A stretch of 40,342 nucleotides of DNA from assembly GCA_024641285.1 (NCBI GenBank), contig JAHEDH010000012.1:1-40342 (forward strand), in the 5' to 3' direction. The position numbers and the translations under genes are program-made. The notes under the pieces were generated by a model that saw nothing but the letters and a program-made list of their open reading frames with translations, was not told where the DNA came from and made no database searches. This DNA is from a bacterium. Its GTDB lineage: Bacteria; Actinomycetota; Acidimicrobiia; Spongiisociales; ZC4RG35. Each line of letters starts with the position of its first letter. The stretch's first letter is position 1. This document shows positions 1-9,726 of the stretch, one piece after another.

Positions 1-1
1 C

Positions 2-1972
2 CATCGAGGCCTCGGCGAGGTCAGGGATCGGCACGGCTCGCAGTCCCTCTCGCTCTACATCGGGAACCCGAACGCCCACAGCTATCAGAATTCTCTGGCG
101 ATCCGCCCGCTCGCCAAGGCGTTGGGCTCACCGAACATCTTCTCGGCGTCGACCCTCGATCAGATGCCGAAGCACGTCTCGGCCGGTCACATGTTCGGCT
201 CGCCCGGTGCCATTCCGGTCCCCGACATCGACCGGACCGATCTGATCGTCATCCTGGGCGCCAACCCGTACGAGTCGAACGGCAGTCTCGCAACGGCGCC
301 CGACTGGCCTGGGCGGCTCGAGGCCCTGCGCGCACGGGGCGGGCGGGTCGTCGTCGTGGATCCGAGGCGAACGAAGACGGCGGAGAACGCCGACCAACAC
401 ATCCCGATCGTCCCGGGCACCGACGCGGCACTCCTCATGGCGGTGATAGCGGTGCTGTTCGACGAGTCGTTGGTCGACCTCGGGCGGCTGGAGAGCCACC
501 TCGCGGGCGTCGAGGAGGTCGCAGCCGCAGCGCTCGCCTTCACTCCCGAGACCGTGGCGCCGTTCACCGGAGTCGACGCAGACACGATCCGGGCGCTCGC
601 ACGGGAGATCGCCGCCGCCGAGAGCGCCGCGGTGTACGGGCGGATCGGTACCCACACCGTCGAGTTCGGAACGATCGCATCCTGGGCGGTCGACGTGATC
701 TCGACGCTCACCGGCAATCTCGACGAGCCGGGCGGGATGATGTTCCCGCTGGCACTCCACCAACAGTCGACCAGGGCGGCGCGTGGCTTCAAGACCGGCC
801 GCTGGCGCAGCCGGGTCCGCGATCTGCCGGAGGTCCTGGGCGAGTTGCCTGCCTCGACGATGGTCGATGAGATGACCGAGCCTGGCGTCGGCCAGATCAG
901 GGCGATGATCACCATCGGCGGTAACCCGGCGCTGACCTCACCGGACTCCGAGGCGCTGAACGAAGCGCTCGACTCGCTGGAGTTCATGGTCAGCGTGGAC
1001 CCGTACCTCAACGAGACCACTCGGCACGCAGACGTGCTGCTACCGCCTCCGTCTGCGCTCGAAAAATCGCATTACGACGCCGCCTTCACGTCGCTGTCGG
1101 TTCGCAACTACGCGATGTGGTCTGCGCCCGTCTACGACCGGCCGACCGGACACCCGTCGGAGTTCGACATCCTCGTGAAGTTGACGGTGATCCTCAGCGG
1201 GGCCGGACCAGACGTCGACCCGCAGATGGCTGCAGAGGCGACCCTTGCGGCGCGGGTCGGCTCGGCGGTCGGCGAACCGGGGTCACCGATCGAAGGACGC
1301 GACCCCGATGAGATCCTCCGAGAGCTGTCCGTCCATCCCGAGATCACTGAGCGGTTTCTCGACCTCATGATCCGCACCTCCGCCAGAGGAGACGGATTCG
1401 TCTCCGATCCCGAAGGGTGGTCGCTGGGACGACTGCAACGCCATGAGCACGGCGTCGATCTCGGCCCGCTCGAATCGAGAATTCCCGAGATGCTGGCCAC
1501 CCCCTCCGGCAAGGTCGAACTTGCTCCCGAGCCGATCATCGAGGATCTCGGACGGCTCTCCGAGCGCATCGAACGCAGGCCAGACGGGCTCGTGCTGGTC
1601 GGGCGACGTGAGCTTCGGTCGAACAACTCCTGGCTGCACAACATCGAGGTGCTCGTCAAGGGACGCAACCGGTGCACGCTCCGCCTCCACCCCGACGATG
1701 CCTCCAGGCTGTCCCTCGCCGACGGGGACACGGCCCGCGTGAGGTCCTCGGTAGGCGAGGTCGCAGTCGAAGTCGAGGTCAACGATGAGATGATGGCCGG
1801 CGTCGTCAGCCTTCCGTACGGATGGGGTCATGATCGGGAGGGGTCGAGGCTCGGGACGGCCTCGAGGCGCCCTGGTGTGAACACCAACATCCTCACCGAC
1901 CGCTCGAAGATCGACCCACTGTCCGGCAATGCGGTCCTCAACGGAATCCCGGTGGAGGTCGTGCCGGCGTGA
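2..1972 (+). CDS. Molybdopterin-dependent oxidoreductase (formate dehydrogenase/nitrate reductase alpha-like), 5' end outside window
   Basis: Frame 2 is open from the window edge (HRGLGEVRDRHGSQSLSLYIGNPNAHSYQNS...) into the 122..1972 ORF; motifs ILGANPYESNGS, VVDPRRTKTAENAD, HADVLLPPPSALEK and C-terminal molydopterin dinucleotide-binding region (RSNNSWLHN..LRLHPDDASRLSLADGD) are typical of the family. Confidence 0.9.
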   Translation, partial: HRGLGEVRDRHGSQSLSLYIGNPNAHSYQNSLAIRPLAKALGSPNIFSASTLDQMPKHVSAGHMFGSPGAIPVPDIDRTDLIVILGANPYESNGSLATAPDWPGRLEALRARGGRVVVVDPRRTKTAENADQHIPIVPGTDAALLMAVIAVLFDESLVDLGRLESHLAGVEEVAAAALAFTPETVAPFTGVDADTIRALAREIAAAESAAVYGRIGTHTVEFGTIASWAVDVISTLTGNLDEPGGMMFPLALHQQSTRAARGFKTGRWRSRVRDLPEVLGELPASTMVDEMTEPGVGQIRAMITIGGNPALTSPDSEALNEALDSLEFMVSVDPYLNETTRHADVLLPPPSALEKSHYDAAFTSLSVRNYAMWSAPVYDRPTGHPSEFDILVKLTVILSGAGPDVDPQMAAEATLAARVGSAVGEPGSPIEGRDPDEILRELSVHPEITERFLDLMIRTSARGDGFVSDPEGWSLGRLQRHEHGVDLGPLESRIPEMLATPSGKVELAPEPIIEDLGRLSERIERRPDGLVLVGRRELRSNNSWLHNIEVLVKGRNRCTLRLHPDDASRLSLADGDTARVRSSVGEVAVEVEVNDEMMAGVVSLPYGWGHDREGSRLGTASRRPGVNTNILTDRSKIDPLSGNAVLNGIPVEVVPA

Positions 1973-2574
1973 AGCGACTGGTGGGGCTGGTCGCCGTCAC
2001 CTGCGGCTGGCACGCACTGGTCGAATGGACCGAACGGTGGGGAACGCTGCCCTTCGATGCAGAGCGGACGATCCCCGGAGATGGGTTGATCGCGTCCCCC
2101 GCGATGAGCGCCACCAGGGCGATCGTCGTCGACGTCACACCGGACGAGGTCTTTGCATGGTTCGCCCAGATGGGACCGGGTCGCGCAGGCTGGTACAGCT
2201 ACGACCGGATCGACAACGCCGGAGTCGAGAGCGCTCGTGAGATCCACCCCGAGTGGGTCATCACCGAGCCCGGAGTCTCGATGGGCTCGATGGCCGGGAT
2301 CGAGTTCTCGACCGCCGAGGTCGCTCCCGGTCGGCACCTGGTTGTCTCGTTGGCCCCGTCATCGATCATGTCCTTCTCGCTTGCGTATCTGCTCGAGCCC
2401 TGGGGCGAGCACTCCACGCGAGTGGTTGTGCGGGTTCGCGGGGTCTCGAACCGAGGCCGGTGGCTCGATCCGCTCATCAGATACCTGCTCGGGCCGGGCG
2501 ATTTCGTCATGGTTCGCCGGCAGCTGTTCGGGGTCAAGGAGCGCGCCGAACGGATCGGGTCCGCTCGTCGATGA
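1969..2574 (+). CDS. SRPBCC-like hypothetical protein
   Basis: GTG start overlapping the upstream stop (GTGA); DVTPDEVFAWFAQMGPGRAGWYSYDRIDNAG resembles SRPBCC-type proteins. Confidence 0.7.
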   Translation: MKRLVGLVAVTCGWHALVEWTERWGTLPFDAERTIPGDGLIASPAMSATRAIVVDVTPDEVFAWFAQMGPGRAGWYSYDRIDNAGVESAREIHPEWVITEPGVSMGSMAGIEFSTAEVAPGRHLVVSLAPSSIMSFSLAYLLEPWGEHSTRVVVRVRGVSNRGRWLDPLIRYLLGPGDFVMVRRQLFGVKERAERIGSARR

Positions 2575-2587
2575 GTGGGTAGCCTCA

Positions 2588-3886
2588 ATGGCCGTGAAGC
2601 CAGACATCCCGTCGTTCGAGACGCTCACGATCCACGCAGGGGCTCAGCCGGATCCGGTGACCGGCGCTCGGACGACGCCGATCTACAAGACCACGTCGTT
2701 CATGTTCGAGAGCACCGAGCACGCCGCAGCGCTGTTCAACCTGGAGGTGCCCGGACACATCTACTCGCGGATTTCGAATCCGACCGTCGCCGTGTTCGAG
2801 GAGCGCATGGCGGCGCTCGAAGGCGGTGTCGGAGCTGTCGCGACCGCCTCGGGCCAGGCGGCGCTGTTTCTGGCGGTCGCCACCCTGATGGGATCTGGTG
2901 GCCACATCGTCAGCTCATCCGCGGTCTACGGCGGCACCGCCAACCTGTTCCTCCACACGCTGCCGAGATTCGGGATCACGACCACGTTCGTCGATCCACG
3001 TGATCACGCGGCGATCGAGGCGGCCATCACCGACGAGACGCGGCTCGTCCACGGCGAGACGATCGGCAACCCGTCCATGCCGGTACTCGACATCGCGGCG
3101 GTCTCGACGATCGCGCATCGCAACGACGTACCGCTCATGGTCGACTCGACCTTCGCCAGTCCTGCGCTGTGCCGCCCGATCGAGTGGGGAGCAGACATCG
3201 TCATGCACTCGGCGACCAAATTCATCGGTGGTCATGGAACCGTCGTCGGAGGAGTGCTCGTGGACGGTGGGCGCTTCGATTGGGAGGCTTCGGGCCGCTT
3301 CCCGACCCTGACGGAGCCCTACGCCGCATATCACGACATCGACTTCGTCGACGAGTTCGGCCCGGCGGCATTCGTGTCTCGGGCTCGGGCCGAAGGCCTC
3401 CGGGACTTCGGCGCCGTGATGGCGGCCGACACGGCGTTCTCGATGATCCAGGGCCTCGAGACGCTCCCGATCCGCATGGCGCGCCACGTGGCAAACGCGA
3501 CAGCGGTCGCCGAGTTCCTCGAGGCGGCACCCGAGGTCCTCTGGGTGGCCTACCCGGGGCTGGACAGCCACCCCGACCGCGAACTGTCTTCGAGGCTCCT
3601 CCCACATGGAGCGGGCTCGATCTTCTCGTTCGGCATTCGGGGCGGCCGCAAGGCGGGGGCGGCGTTCATCGAGTCTCTCGAGCTGTGGTCGCACCTCGCC
3701 AACGTGGGCGACGTCCGGTCGCTGGTCATCCATCCCGGTTCGACCACCCATCAGCAGATGACGGCAGATCAGCTCGCCGCCGCGGGCATCGGCGAGGAGC
3801 TGATTCGCCTCTCGGTCGGCCTCGAGGATCCCGACGATCTGATCGCCGACCTCCGGCGGGCGCTGAAGGTCTCCCAGCGCGCATGA
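2588..3886 (+). CDS. metY: O-acetylhomoserine aminocarboxypropyltransferase / cysteine synthase family (PLP)
   Basis: ATG at 2588 (MAVKPDIPSFETLTIHAGAQPDPVTGARTTPIYKTTSFMFES...HSATKFIGGHGTVVGG); the track ORF start at 2153 is upstream read-through. Confidence 0.92.
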   Translation: MAVKPDIPSFETLTIHAGAQPDPVTGARTTPIYKTTSFMFESTEHAAALFNLEVPGHIYSRISNPTVAVFEERMAALEGGVGAVATASGQAALFLAVATLMGSGGHIVSSSAVYGGTANLFLHTLPRFGITTTFVDPRDHAAIEAAITDETRLVHGETIGNPSMPVLDIAAVSTIAHRNDVPLMVDSTFASPALCRPIEWGADIVMHSATKFIGGHGTVVGGVLVDGGRFDWEASGRFPTLTEPYAAYHDIDFVDEFGPAAFVSRARAEGLRDFGAVMAADTAFSMIQGLETLPIRMARHVANATAVAEFLEAAPEVLWVAYPGLDSHPDRELSSRLLPHGAGSIFSFGIRGGRKAGAAFIESLELWSHLANVGDVRSLVIHPGSTTHQQMTADQLAAAGIGEELIRLSVGLEDPDDLIADLRRALKVSQRA

Positions 3887-4689
3887 GAGAGATCACGATC
3901 TGGGGGAGGACGGCCGCGGTGCACCTCGAGTTGCCGCAGGTCGATACAGAAGCCCCGGATGTGGCGCTCGTGCACGGCGCCGGTTTCGATCACAGCGTCT
4001 GGCGATTCCAGACGCGCGCCCTCGCAGGTCGCGGGCACCGGGTGTTCGCGCCCGACCTGCCTGGCCACGGGCGGAGCGAAGGCCCGGCCCTGGAGAGCAT
4101 TGCAGAGATGCAGGGCTGGCTGGGGGAGGTGCTCTCCAACCTCGGAAGCGAGACGGCGGTGCTGGCGGGTCACTCGATGGGATCGTTCGTCGCGCTCGAA
4201 CGTGCAACGTCTGCGCCCGAATCGGTACTTGGAATCGTGCTCGTGGCGACATCCGACCGCATGCAGGTCCATCCCGAACTGCTCGAGACCGCCGCCTGCC
4301 AGGACACGCAAGCCATCGACCTGATGATCGGTTGGATGCACTCCGGCAAGCAGCGGTACGGCGGGCATCGCAGCGCGGGCTCGTGGTCGATGGGCCTGTC
4401 CCGCGCACTGCTCGAGGCAAACCTCGGTGCACTCGGCATCGATCTCGCCACATGCAATGCCCACGACCCGACGATCGCAGCTATGAGGGCTCGGACTCGG
4501 GCACTCGCCCTGCTGGGAGGCGCCGACAGGATGACACCCCCACGGGCAGGACTCAGGTTGTCGTCGCTCATCGAAGGCTGCGAGTCCGTCGTGCTCGACG
4601 GAGCCGGTCACAACGCCCTCTACGACCAGGCAGAAGACGTCAACCGGGAGATCACCCGGTTCCTGACCGGGTTGAGCGGAGGTCGGTGA
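3883..4689 (+). CDS. Alpha/beta hydrolase
   Basis: ATGA overlap with metY; VALVHGAGFDHSVW, LAGHSMGS nucleophile elbow, GAGHNALYDQ C-terminal His. Confidence 0.88.
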   Translation: MREITIWGRTAAVHLELPQVDTEAPDVALVHGAGFDHSVWRFQTRALAGRGHRVFAPDLPGHGRSEGPALESIAEMQGWLGEVLSNLGSETAVLAGHSMGSFVALERATSAPESVLGIVLVATSDRMQVHPELLETAACQDTQAIDLMIGWMHSGKQRYGGHRSAGSWSMGLSRALLEANLGALGIDLATCNAHDPTIAAMRARTRALALLGGADRMTPPRAGLRLSSLIEGCESVVLDGAGHNALYDQAEDVNREITRFLTGLSGGR

Positions 4690-6326
4690 TGGCCGAGAGA
4701 ACCGATCGGCGGCTGCTGTCGGCGGGAGTGATCATCCTCACCGTTGCCGCCCTGACATTCGGCGCGATCGGCCTGATCACCTCCGACAATGCGTGGTACG
4801 GCGCGGCGATCAGCGCCATCGTGGCCGCCGGCGTCCCGGCGGTTCAGCTCCTGGTAGCGAAACCACGACTCGAGCTCGCGGTCGGGTGGGCGGCACTCGT
4901 CATCGCCGTTTCCCAGGGGATCGTGAACGTGCCCGAGGCCCGGCCGCTCTCGGGCGTGTCCCTCGTCGTGCTCGGTGTGGCCGCCGCAACCTTCCTGCAT
5001 CGACGGCTGCAGCTCATCGCAGGCGGCGTCTGGGCGGTTGCCCTCGTCGGACTGTCCGTCTGGTGGGATCCGGATGGCGGCCTGGCGTTCGGCTTGGGCC
5101 TCGCCGGCGGCCTGGTGTTCATGCTCTGGATCCAGCTCGAATTGCAGGCGGCCTACCGCCGCAGCCAACGGGCACGGTTGCGGTCGGATGCGCTCGTGTC
5201 CCGATCGCTCGTGCCGATCCTCGACTTCGACTTCTCGCCGATCGCCCCCGAACTGGCGGAACTGCACAGCCGTCACGGCGACCTCGAGGTGGCGCTCCGT
5301 TCCGACCGGGACCTCTTGGACGATCTCTTCTCGAGGGTCCGGGTTCGGGACATGAACGCCGCGGCGGAAGCAGACCTGGCGGCGAATGGCGTCGAGTTCC
5401 CGGCACCGGCGTGGACGGGGGTCCACCCCTCGAACCGTGATGCCGGCTCCTCGTGGTTGGCGGCGATCGGCCGTGGTGAGCGTCAGTGGGATGGTGTCAT
5501 CTGGCTCTCGGGACCCGGCGAGGTCGGAGCGTGGTATCGGGTGAGGCACATCATCCCGGACGACGAGACACGCGACCTGTCCCGCACGATCGTGACCGGG
5601 ATGAACATCACCGAGCTCAAGGAAGCCCAGGCGCGGCTCAGCACCCTCGATCAGGCCAAGAACGAGTTCATCGCCACGATCGCGCACGAGATGCGAAACC
5701 CCCTGGCGGGGGTCGTCGGCTTCTCTTCCGAGCTGTCGAACAACCTGGACCTGTACGAGCCCGAGGTGATCCGGGAGATGGCGACGTTGATCAACCGTCA
5801 GAGCGCCGAGATCTCCTACATCCTGGATGACCTGATGGCCGCCGCATCCGCCGAGATGGCGGCGCTCAAGATCGTTCGTGAGCCCTTCGACGTCGGGCTG
5901 CTGGTTCGCGGCGTCGTCGAGACCACCGGCAGCAAGCTGGAGGCGTCGGACGCGACCGGGACGTACGCCGTCGCCGACCCGGTCCGAACACGCCAGATCA
6001 TCCGCAACCTCGTCACCAACGCCGACCGGTACGGCGGCCCCAACCGGCGGATCGAGGTCACATCGGTCGGTCGCCGGCTGAGGATCTCGGTGATCGACGA
6101 CGGACCGGGTCTCACCGACGAGCGTGTCGCCCAGATCTTCGGGAGCTTCGGGCATGTCGCCAGCTCCGGAGTCGAGGGGTCGATGGGTCTGGGACTGAAC
6201 GTCTCCCGGATGCTCGCCGACCTGATGGGCACCAAACTCGTCTATGAGCGCTTCGGCAGTGAGACGCACTTCTCGATCGACCTCGACCTCGCAGACGTCT
6301 CCGACGTCGCAAGCGGCGACGCCTGA
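4689..6326 (+). CDS. Membrane sensor histidine kinase
   Basis: ATG at 4689 (TGATG overlap); N-terminal TM segments, PAS-like region, H-box FIATIAHEMRNPLAG, N-box RNLVTNADRYGG, G-box DDGPGL / GSMGLGLNVSRMLA. Confidence 0.9.
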   Translation: MAERTDRRLLSAGVIILTVAALTFGAIGLITSDNAWYGAAISAIVAAGVPAVQLLVAKPRLELAVGWAALVIAVSQGIVNVPEARPLSGVSLVVLGVAAATFLHRRLQLIAGGVWAVALVGLSVWWDPDGGLAFGLGLAGGLVFMLWIQLELQAAYRRSQRARLRSDALVSRSLVPILDFDFSPIAPELAELHSRHGDLEVALRSDRDLLDDLFSRVRVRDMNAAAEADLAANGVEFPAPAWTGVHPSNRDAGSSWLAAIGRGERQWDGVIWLSGPGEVGAWYRVRHIIPDDETRDLSRTIVTGMNITELKEAQARLSTLDQAKNEFIATIAHEMRNPLAGVVGFSSELSNNLDLYEPEVIREMATLINRQSAEISYILDDLMAAASAEMAALKIVREPFDVGLLVRGVVETTGSKLEASDATGTYAVADPVRTRQIIRNLVTNADRYGGPNRRIEVTSVGRRLRISVIDDGPGLTDERVAQIFGSFGHVASSGVEGSMGLGLNVSRMLADLMGTKLVYERFGSETHFSIDLDLADVSDVASGDA

Positions 6327-6362
6327 TCTAGGGTTGTGACCCCACAGTCTCAGGACAAACCG

Positions 6363-7517
6363 ATGCACACGTCCCGCTCCGTCGGACCAACGCAAACGCA
6401 CATCCACCGGCTCTCCGGTGAGTTCGTCACGCAGTCCGGAGCGGTGCTTCCCGAGGTCGATCTGGCCTACGAGCTGTATGGCGAGATCAACGATCGGCGC
6501 GACAACGTCATCCTCGTGTTCCATGCCCTCACCGGCAGCCAGCACGCAGCCGGACAATGTGACGCCGTGCCAGTGGTCGGTGAACGCTGGACCGACGACC
6601 TCCGGACAGGCTGGTGGGACGGCTACGTCGGCCCCGAGCGCGGGATCGACACGGACAGGTATGCGGTGTTGTGCGTGAACTACCTCGGTGGGTGCTACGG
6701 ATCGACCGGACCGGCGTCGATCGATCCTTCGACGGGCTCACCGTACGGCGGCTCGTTCCCGACGCTCACGCTGACCGACATCGTCGATTCGCAGGCCCGG
6801 CTCCTCGACGAGCTCGGCATCCACACGCTGCACGCCGTGATCGGGGGTTCGGTCGGCGGGTTGATGTGCGCCGTCTTCGCAACGAAGTATCCGGATCGGG
6901 TGAAGGTCGTCATCCCGATCGCCGCCGGATTCGGCGTGACCTCGTTGCAGGTGCTGCACAACTTCGAGCAGATGTTCGCCATCGTCACCGACCCGGCCTT
7001 CAAGGGAGGCGACTACTACCCCGGGCCGGGCCCAGAGCTGGGTCTGAGCCTCGCCAGGATGATCGGGCACAAGACCTTCGTGTCGCTCGACGCGCTGCAG
7101 GAGCGGGCCCGGAGTGAGATCGCGTCGCACGTGAACATCGGTGGCTACGAGGTCGGTCATCCGATCGAGTCCTACATGCTGCACCAGGCGCAGAAGTTCA
7201 CGCGGCGCTTCGACGCCAACACCTACCTGCGGATCATGATGGTGTGGCAGCAGTTCGATCTCGTCGGGGAGGTGGGTGGCGGCTCGATCCCGCAGCTGCT
7301 CGAGCGCTGCCGTGATCAGCGCTGGCAGATCTTCACCATCGATTCGGACGTCTGCTTCTATCCCGACGAGCAGACCGACATGGTCGAGACGCTGAAACGC
7401 TCGAGGGTGCCGGTGAGGCGGTTCACCGTTCACTCGGACAAAGGCCACGATTCGTTCCTGACCGAGCCCGAGCTCTACACCGCCCTGCTGCGCGACGCCC
7501 TCACCGGCCACTGGTGA
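6363..7517 (+). CDS. metX: Homoserine O-acetyltransferase
   Basis: NVILVFHALTGSQHAAG, NYLGGCYGSTGPASIDP, VIGGSVGGLM, GHDSFLTE are MetX hallmarks. Track start is GTG 6336; ATG 6363 preferred. Confidence 0.92.
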   Translation: MHTSRSVGPTQTHIHRLSGEFVTQSGAVLPEVDLAYELYGEINDRRDNVILVFHALTGSQHAAGQCDAVPVVGERWTDDLRTGWWDGYVGPERGIDTDRYAVLCVNYLGGCYGSTGPASIDPSTGSPYGGSFPTLTLTDIVDSQARLLDELGIHTLHAVIGGSVGGLMCAVFATKYPDRVKVVIPIAAGFGVTSLQVLHNFEQMFAIVTDPAFKGGDYYPGPGPELGLSLARMIGHKTFVSLDALQERARSEIASHVNIGGYEVGHPIESYMLHQAQKFTRRFDANTYLRIMMVWQQFDLVGEVGGGSIPQLLERCRDQRWQIFTIDSDVCFYPDEQTDMVETLKRSRVPVRRFTVHSDKGHDSFLTEPELYTALLRDALTGHW

Positions 7518-7521
7518 GCCC

Positions 7522-7570
7522 GTTCTTGTGACGCCTGACCACCCATGTGGTGGTTCAGCGTCACAAGAAC
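7522..7570. terminator. Long inverted repeat between convergent genes, probable bidirectional terminator
   Basis: GTTCTTGTGACGCCTGACCACC-CATGT-GGTGGTTCAGCGTCACAAGAAC; 22-nt arms with 3 mismatches. Confidence 0.7.
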
Positions 7571-7574
7571 GACC

Positions 7575-8348
7575 TCACAACGGACTGCGGCCGGGGCCGG
7601 GGGGGCCGGCGAAGGCCTGGGCGATCGACATCCACTCGTGGGCGATCGGGCCTTCCATGACCAGGTGCGTGTCGTCGAGGTGTCGCCGCTGGGTGACGAC
7701 GAGGCAGAAGTCCTCGAGCGGTCCGGTCACCGAGTTCGACGACGCGTCGTTCCACACTCTCACGGTGCCCGTCGGCCCGCGCAAGGCCACGCGGACTCGC
7801 TCGTCCGGAGCCTCCAATCCTCGGTTCTCATAGGAGAACCGGAAGGTCCGGATTCCCAACTCGGCGATGTGGAACAGGCGGTCGGTCGGCTGCCGGTCGA
7901 CGCCTAGCGCGTCGACGATGTCCTGGCCATGCGCCCAGGTCTCCATGATCCTGGCGATGACGAACGAGCGAGCCCGCATCGGCGGTCCGTACCAGGGGAT
8001 CCGCTCATCGGGATCGCGCCCTTCGAGCGCCGACGCCAGGTCGTCGCCTGAGCGAACGAGCCACTCGATCAGCTCGCCGGGCTCCATTTCACGCCCGCGA
8101 GCCAGGTGTTGGTCCATGTACACGTCGGCTCCGACCTCGGCCATGGCGGCGACGCCGGCGAAGAAGGCGTCAGGATCCGATACCGCCTTGGTCGCCTCGT
8201 CGTCGAAGAACGCCAGATGAGAGACCTGATCTCGCACCATCCACGGCTGCGCGGGGGTCGGCAGGTCGAAGCTCCTGGGGCCGGCCGCCTCGAGGATGTC
8301 GATCAGCTCGGCCCGCTCAGCCAGAAAGTCTTTGATGGCCCGTCGCAT
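7575..8348 (-). CDS. TIGR03084-like / maleylpyruvate isomerase N-terminal (DinB-type metal-binding) family protein
   Basis: MRRAIKDFLAERAELIDILE...WMVRDQVSHLAFFD...METWAHGQDIVDALGV. Confidence 0.8.
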   Translation of the reverse strand: MRRAIKDFLAERAELIDILEAAGPRSFDLPTPAQPWMVRDQVSHLAFFDDEATKAVSDPDAFFAGVAAMAEVGADVYMDQHLARGREMEPGELIEWLVRSGDDLASALEGRDPDERIPWYGPPMRARSFVIARIMETWAHGQDIVDALGVDRQPTDRLFHIAELGIRTFRFSYENRGLEAPDERVRVALRGPTGTVRVWNDASSNSVTGPLEDFCLVVTQRRHLDDTHLVMEGPIAHEWMSIAQAFAGPPGPGRSPL

Positions 8349-8370
8349 CGAAGAGCGAGGCTAGCTGTTG

Positions 8371-8405
8371 CGGCTTCCGGCTTCCGGCTGCCGGCTGCCG
8401 GCTAC
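8371..8405. repeat. Heptamer tandem repeat (CGGCTTC x2, CGGCTGC x2, CGGCTAC)
   Basis: Exact 7-bp period read directly: cggcttc cggcttc cggctgc cggctgc cggctac. Confidence 0.9.
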
Positions 8406-8469
8406 CAGCCCTTCGGATTCGGACCGTCTTGGCTCTCCGGCGGCTGCGGAGGCGGGCAACGCGCTCCCT

Positions 8470-9684
8470 CTAGAGGTAGAGGCCCGTGTGGGGGGTGGGG
8501 AGGCGGAAGGCGTCGTCGAGGGCAGCGAGCAGGTCGCGAGGGCCGGTGAGCGCGGTCGTCAGGGCGAGTGAGCTTGCCGGTCGGGCGCCGAGCCACATCC
8601 TGGTGAAGGGCCCGACGGGCGTGTCGAGTGTCGGAAGCCCGGTTGTCGTGCCGGTCTCGACCGTCGAATCTGCGGCGATCGTGACCGTGTAGTCGCCTGC
8701 GATCCCCGGCCACCCGACGTCGGTCTCGCCGATCGGGTCGGAGAGAGCCAGGTTGAATCGGATGGGCTCACCCGACCAACGGCGGGCAGCGACGCAGGCG
8801 TCGAGGTCCAGGATCCTGGCCTGCCACCAGGCGTGCGAACGGCCACCGACCTCGAAGTCGGTCTTCCGGGTCACGATCCGCTGGCGGTTCGGATGGCGGA
8901 TGAGGTCCTGGATCTGGATCTCGGGCGGTTCCATCAGATCGACCGAGCGGACCTGGTCCCCGAGCGACTTGATCATACCGAGCAACTCGAAGAGCTGATC
9001 GGTGTCCCGGTAGGCGAGGGCGCCCACCTGGTACGGACCGGATTCCCCCTTCGTCTTCCCCCACACGAAATGGGTGAGCTGGCCGCTTGGGTCGCGGAAT
9101 CCCAGGCCGAAGGAAGGCGACTCCCACGCCAATTCGGCAGTCAACATGTTCGTCGAGTCCAGCCGGATCCCACCGTGGGACCGCTTCCTCGCCAGCAGGG
9201 CCTCGTGTATCTCCTCGACGTCGTCGTTCGAGAGTCGAACCGGCGGCCGTTGCGGATGCGGCACGATGAGCGTGGCCGGGTCGAACCGATAGTGGAGTGA
9301 GTATGGCCCGCTGCCGAAACCGAGAAGGTCGTAGAAACCCTGTTCGAAGATACCGAGCAGCGCAACGGCGGCGCCTTCGTTCGCTGCTCGGGCGACGACG
9401 TCGGCCGTCACTGCCCTGGCGAGCCCCTGCTTGCGGCCGATCAGCGATGTCGTCACGGACGTGACTCCGGCGAGCGGAAGGTCGATGCCGGCGTAGGAGA
9501 TGGCGCCGCGATGGACGGTGGCGGAGCATTCTGCTTCGCCGGCCATGACCGCAACCGTGCCGATGGCATCGGTGAAGAACTGTTCGAGGGCGGCTGCCTC
9601 CTCGTCCGACTCGATCCAGCCGCATTCCTTCCAGATCCGCTGGATGGCGGCGAGGTCTGATGGTTCGTACCGTCTGATGTCCAT
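8470..9684 (-). CDS. GNAT family N-acetyltransferase, Eis-like
   Basis: MDIRRYEPSDLAAIQRIWKECGW...LPLAGVTSVTTSLIGRKQGLARAVTADVVARAANEGAAVALLGIFEQGFYDLLGFGSG. Confidence 0.8.
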   Translation of the reverse strand: MDIRRYEPSDLAAIQRIWKECGWIESDEEAAALEQFFTDAIGTVAVMAGEAECSATVHRGAISYAGIDLPLAGVTSVTTSLIGRKQGLARAVTADVVARAANEGAAVALLGIFEQGFYDLLGFGSGPYSLHYRFDPATLIVPHPQRPPVRLSNDDVEEIHEALLARKRSHGGIRLDSTNMLTAELAWESPSFGLGFRDPSGQLTHFVWGKTKGESGPYQVGALAYRDTDQLFELLGMIKSLGDQVRSVDLMEPPEIQIQDLIRHPNRQRIVTRKTDFEVGGRSHAWWQARILDLDACVAARRWSGEPIRFNLALSDPIGETDVGWPGIAGDYTVTIAADSTVETGTTTGLPTLDTPVGPFTRMWLGARPASSLALTTALTGPRDLLAALDDAFRLPTPHTGLYL

Positions 9685-9726
9685 GAAGTCCGACGGTACC
9701 TGTCCGATTCCCAGGAGCGGGGTGCT

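Noticed and set aside
4620-6557. 645-aa minus-strand ORF antisense to the histidine kinase
   Set aside because: Shadow of a conserved HK; no domain motifs.
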